The translations under genes were made by a program, and so were the position numbers. Below are positions 7,531-9,281 of a DNA stretch of 9,281 nt, piece by piece; positions within the stretch are counted from its first letter, which is position 1, and every line of letters starts with the position of its first letter. The notes under the pieces were generated by a model. It worked only from the letters and a program-made list of their open reading frames with translations, ran no database searches and was not told where the DNA came from. Source of the DNA: Dehalococcoidia bacterium (GTDB lineage: Bacteria > Chloroflexota > Dehalococcoidia > SZUA-161); assembly GCA_004376205.1 (NCBI GenBank), contig SOKG01000214.1, positions 1 through 9,281 of the forward strand. The letters are read 5' to 3'.

Positions 7531-8091
7531 CTATCTACCGGACTTAGAGCTATAGGGAGTGGGCTGGAAGTGGTACCTAAATACGCAGTTCCGGGAGCCA
7601 CTGTTAATAGTTTCCACCAGCTCTCCCTCCACATGTTTGCCAGTCATCTCCTCAAATGCACGCTTGCAATAGTGGGTCGAGCAGATGCACAGTTCAGGGC
7701 TTGGTTCGATGATGCCAAGCCGGACAAGAATACACATGCACCCCCCATACGTATCCTTTATATCTGCCTCCCAGTATATGGTGTCTCCCGCCCTCTGAAA
7801 GCGCCTGTTGTGGGGTACCGAGTCATTCAACCATTCACAGGCGCTCTCGATATCCATGCCCCTGGGAGGTGTGCCCACAAACTCTGCAAAACCCTCGTAG
7901 CAGGCCCTCCCCATCTCCTCAAGAACCTTATTTCGGGCTTCCTCATCCAGCTCGAACACACCTTTCATGATGCCCCGAACCACCCTGGGAAGGACCGCTG
8001 GGGCAACCGTCTCCGCGAAAACTCTAAGCACCTCCGGGTCAACCTTACCCTTGCCAACCTTGATTCCCAGTTTGTCCTCCATCTCTTCCAT
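7531..8091 (-). CDS. Cysteine-rich cytoplasmic protein of unknown function (possibly DUF6144/ATC-hydrolase-like)
   Basis: A 186-residue soluble protein without signal peptide or membrane segment. It has an alpha-helical first half and eight cysteines: C64 (MGRACYEGF), C85, C118 and C120 (GGCMC), C135, C137 and C142 (CICSTHYC), and C169 (SGSRNCVFRYHF). The ending, a small loop followed by C-x-F-x-hydrophobic, recalls V4R and L-2-amino-thiazoline-4-carboxylate hydrolase-like domains and the DUF6144 group. I cannot assign it firmly and give no function. The clustered cysteines suggest metal or Fe-S binding (inference). ATG 8091 has GGAGGG 5 nt upstream and is preferred over the Met at codon 4. 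It lies 60 bp after the SRPBCC-like gene and 99 bp before the CoA-transferase gene, so it is probably co-transcribed with both. Confidence 0.75.
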   Translation of the reverse strand: MEEMEDKLGIKVGKGKVDPEVLRVFAETVAPAVLPRVVRGIMKGVFELDEEARNKVLEEMGRACYEGFAEFVGTPPRGMDIESACEWLNDSVPHNRRFQRAGDTIYWEADIKDTYGGCMCILVRLGIIEPSPELCICSTHYCKRAFEEMTGKHVEGELVETINSGSRNCVFRYHFQPTPYSSKSGR

Positions 8092-8151
8092 CTTTGCCCT
8101 CCTTAGCGATTTGGTTGTGAGCCCAAGTATAGTCTACTCCGTGGGCGACAT

Positions 8152-8586
8152 TCAATTCTTCGCTTCATCCTTAATGTGATCCTCATAGAATCTGGCTATG
8201 AGTTTCCTGGTAAACCATTCGACTGGTCTCTCCAGCCAGAAAAGGTAGAATGGCAGTTTGAGATGGACTGTCTCTGCGATCTCTGCCCCTTCGGGGGTCT
8301 CCTTCAGTGTGACTGTCTCGATGGTGCCCTTGCCGAAGCCGTCGATTGTTTCATTCACCATCTTCAGCTCTTGGGGATACACTGTCTGCAGCTGCCTGAA
8401 GGACCTACCTATTCCCATTATCTTCATAGACCACAGGCATATACTTACATCATCTTTCTCGTACAGCGGTTTGACCTGAACATTCCTGTGCGCATGTATC
8501 CGCTCAACATGCGTGTACTCTGCGAAAACGCGGAGCAGATGGCTCGCTGGTTTGGGAATAAACGCGTTCACTGTAAATACTCTCAT
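8152..8586 (-). CDS. START/SRPBCC-like ligand-binding protein
   Basis: A 144-residue protein with the look of a helix-grip (SRPBCC, polyketide cyclase/START-like) fold. It has a beta strand at the start (RVFTVNAFIPKPASHLLRVFAEY), alternating strands in the middle (DVSICLWSMKIMG, GTIETVTLKETPEGAEIAETVHLKLP), and a long C-terminal helix (ERPVEWFTRKLIARFYEDHI) that would cover a hydrophobic cavity. There is no signal peptide. Such proteins bind or transform hydrophobic and aromatic ligands, but no catalytic role can be read here. Start at ATG 8586 is preferred because AGGAGG is 8 nt upstream; a GTG at 8592 has only 2-nt spacing. It is the first gene of the catabolic cluster, downstream of a clear promoter, and ends in TGA. 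It could aid substrate binding or sensing. The assignment rests on pattern and length only. Confidence 0.7.
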   Translation of the reverse strand: MRVFTVNAFIPKPASHLLRVFAEYTHVERIHAHRNVQVKPLYEKDDVSICLWSMKIMGIGRSFRQLQTVYPQELKMVNETIDGFGKGTIETVTLKETPEGAEIAETVHLKLPFYLFWLERPVEWFTRKLIARFYEDHIKDEAKN

Positions 8587-8630
8587 TGCCACGTCCTCCT
8601 ACGAAAAGGGGCCGACAGAAACAACCGTCC

Positions 8631-8648
8631 TGGCCGGCCAAAATTTGG
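8631..8648. promoter_or_regulatory. Operator-like palindromes in the leader of the catabolic cluster
   Basis: Two overlapping palindromes lie just inside the predicted transcript: TGGCCGGCCA (8631-8640) and CCAAAATTTGG (8638-8648). They sit about 8-25 nt downstream of the predicted start of transcription (near 8656). This is a position where a repressor could block transcription. No regulator gene is present in the window, so the role is speculative. Confidence 0.25.
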
Positions 8649-8662
8649 ACCGCTTGGCGAGC

Positions 8663-8691
8663 ATTCTACCATCAGACACCCGTCGGGTCAA
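8663..8691 (-). promoter_or_regulatory. Sigma70-type promoter for the SRPBCC-led cluster
   Basis: On the - strand, TTGACC (8691-8686) and TAGAAT (8668-8663) have a 17-bp spacer. Transcription would begin near 8656, giving a leader of about 70 nt before ATG 8586. This is a very good match to the housekeeping consensus and probably drives the whole cluster down to the ferredoxin, with help from the internal promoter at 5834-5862. Confidence 0.65.
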
Positions 8692-8801
8692 CGGTTGAAT
8701 GGATGTGGCCGAAGCTGCGCAGTGGCTGTGCTCCCCTGCCTCTGCTCTTGAAGACGATCAACCTGCTGTCTGATCCCGTACAGTACCATTACTATGACAT
8801 C

Positions 8802-8852
8802 AAATAAAATCTCATAAAAGAGCCTGGGCGTACGTGAATGGCACCCGGCTCT
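8802..8852 (-). terminator. Orphan - strand intrinsic terminator-like hairpin
   Basis: Read on the - strand, AGAGCCGGG (8852-8844) pairs with CCC-A-GGCTCT (8828-8819) with one bulged base and a 15-nt loop. It is followed by a T-rich tail (TTT, then ATTTTATTT down to about 8802). This is the layout of a rho-independent terminator for leftward transcription. No - strand gene ends immediately upstream of it; the nearest leftward gene stops at 9221. It may catch leftward readthrough or antisense transcription before the cluster promoter, or be left from a lost gene. Confidence 0.5.
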
Positions 8853-8909
8853 CTAGTAACTTAAGAGGATGAATCAAGATAATTACGCCGAAATTGGTTG
8901 TGAAACCTA

Positions 8910-8938
8910 TTGACATGTGTGTGATTGTCTGCTACTCT
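8910..8938 (+). promoter_or_regulatory. Sigma70-type promoter for the zinc-ribbon gene
   Basis: TTGACA (8910-8915), a perfect -35 box, is followed after 17 bp by TACTCT (8933-8938). Transcription would begin near 8945, giving a leader of about 30 nt before ATG 8976 that contains the ribosome binding site. The strength of the match suggests steady, fairly high expression. Confidence 0.65.
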
Positions 8939-8975
8939 GCTTCGCAGGAACCTATTAAAGGAAAGGAGAGTCAGA

Positions 8976-9116
8976 ATGCAAGCGTACTGCATGAAGTGCC
9001 GGACCAAGGTGGAAATCAAGGACCCGAGATCTATCACAATGAAGAACAAGAAACCTGCTACTCAAGGCGTATGCCCCAGGTGTGGCACCAAGGTATTCAG
9101 AATAGGCAAAGCCTAA
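8976..9116 (+). CDS. Small zinc-ribbon protein, DUF5679-like
   Basis: A 46-residue basic protein with two CxxC knuckles, C5/C8 (YCMKC) and C33/C36 (CPRCG), spaced to form a zinc ribbon. The phrases TMKNKKPATQGVCP and GTKVFRIGKA closely match what I recall of the DUF5679 family, which is widespread in Chloroflexota. Its biochemical role is not established. The fold suggests binding to nucleic acid or ribosome-associated partners (inference). ATG 8976 is chosen because AGGAG (8965-8969) lies 6 nt upstream; longer in-frame starts reach into the promoter. The gene is monocistronic, with its own promoter and a strong terminator 16 nt after the stop codon. It is divergent from the catabolic cluster and probably unrelated to it in function. 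Confidence 0.9.
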   Translation: MQAYCMKCRTKVEIKDPRSITMKNKKPATQGVCPRCGTKVFRIGKA

Positions 9117-9132
9117 CAAATGAAGCTGACGG

Positions 9133-9186
9133 TAATAGCTGCGCCCCCCGTGAAGATGGACTCCACCGAGGGGGGCGCAGCTATTA
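9133..9186. terminator. Strong intrinsic terminator with a 17-bp perfect stem, between convergent genes
   Basis: The left arm (9133-9149) and right arm (9170-9186) are perfect reverse complements over 17 bp, with GC-rich inner ends (six C facing six G) around a 20-nt loop. On the + strand the right arm runs into a T-rich tail (TATTATATTCT), so it should end the zinc-ribbon transcript. On the - strand the tail is weaker (TATTACC), but it may also stop the converging gene that ends at 9221. Confidence 0.85.
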
Positions 9187-9220
9187 TATTCTGCATTCCA
9201 CAGTTGACTTAACTTTAATG

Positions 9221-9281
9221 CTATTCGTGGGCGTTTATTCCGGCCGCCGCCAGGATATCGGGGACCACCTCTTCCCTGCCG
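9221..9281 (-). CDS. C-terminal end of an unidentified gene running off the right edge
   Basis: On the - strand an open frame enters from the right edge and ends at TAG (9223-9221), reading GREEVVPDILAAAGINAHE. The helix-like, soluble-protein ending and the terminator placed 34 bp downstream support a real gene end. Nineteen residues are too few to name the protein. It converges on the zinc-ribbon gene. Confidence 0.5.
   Translation of the reverse strand, partial: GREEVVPDILAAAGINAHE

Larger units (their letters stand above)
8587..8975. other. Divergent intergenic control region
   Basis: This 389-bp gap separates the - strand catabolic cluster from the + strand zinc-ribbon gene. It holds an outward-facing promoter for each side, a palindrome in the leader of the left transcript, and a - strand terminator-like hairpin at 8802-8852. 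The stretch 8692-8801 shows no gene and no further signal that I can support. Confidence 0.6.

Noticed and set aside
8176..8751. A 191-codon + strand open frame covering the SRPBCC-like gene and its promoter
   Set aside because: It is antisense to a better gene and runs through the - strand promoter and leader. Its protein has no recognisable features.
8861..9049. Leftward open frame antisense to the zinc-ribbon gene
   Set aside because: It was considered as the missing gene for the orphan terminator. It has no ribosome binding site and overlaps a well-supported gene and its promoter.
1..9281. CRISPR array, tRNA/rRNA genes, insertion-sequence transposase or attachment sites
   Set aside because: No regularly spaced repeats, no tRNA-like cloverleaf and no transposase-like protein were seen on either strand.

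Overview
The window looks like part of the chromosome of an anaerobic bacterium, most likely a Chloroflexota (Dehalococcoidia-like) lineage known mainly from metagenomes. The best taxonomic hint is the 46-residue zinc-ribbon protein at 8976-9116, which I recognise from memory as the DUF5679 type, common in Chloroflexota. The rest agrees with a strict anaerobe that handles acyl-CoA or aromatic-CoA compounds: a 2-hydroxyacyl-CoA dehydratase / benzoyl-CoA reductase-type subunit pair, an eight-iron ferredoxin and two different classes of CoA-transferase. The assignment is an inference from gene content.

Layout. Positions 1-2034 (+ strand) hold two CaiB/BaiF (family III) CoA-transferase genes. The first (73-789) is broken by an in-frame TGA at codon 10 and a large internal deletion. 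The second (859-2034) is intact. Positions 2035-2221 are non-coding with several weak inverted repeats. Positions 2222-3000 (- strand) are the 3' remnant of a secreted or surface protein gene whose 5' part is missing; it lies directly against the end of the ferredoxin gene. Positions 3001-8586 (- strand) form one co-directional cluster. In transcription order it encodes a START/SRPBCC-like protein, a cysteine-rich protein of unknown function, an acetyl-CoA hydrolase / 4-hydroxybutyrate CoA-transferase family enzyme, a BcrC/HgdB-like subunit, a BcrB-like subunit and a 2[4Fe-4S] ferredoxin. Positions 8587-8975 are a divergent control region. Positions 8976-9116 (+) encode the small zinc-ribbon protein, followed by a 17-bp perfect stem terminator, and the end of a converging - strand gene runs off the right edge.

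How the genes may work together (inference): a CoA-transferase makes the CoA thioester of a carboxylic acid. The dehydratase/reductase pair then carries out a low-potential, radical-type reduction or dehydration, with electrons delivered by the ferredoxin. The ATP-dependent activator (HgdC/BcrA/BcrD-like) that such enzymes need is not in the window and must be encoded elsewhere. Three good sigma70-type promoters can be read: ahead of the SRPBCC gene, ahead of the dehydratase pair, and ahead of the zinc-ribbon gene. All have a 17-bp spacer, and the two in the catabolic cluster share the -10 hexamer TAGAAT. The two decaying genes suggest a region still being remodelled. The substrate cannot be determined from the sequence alone.
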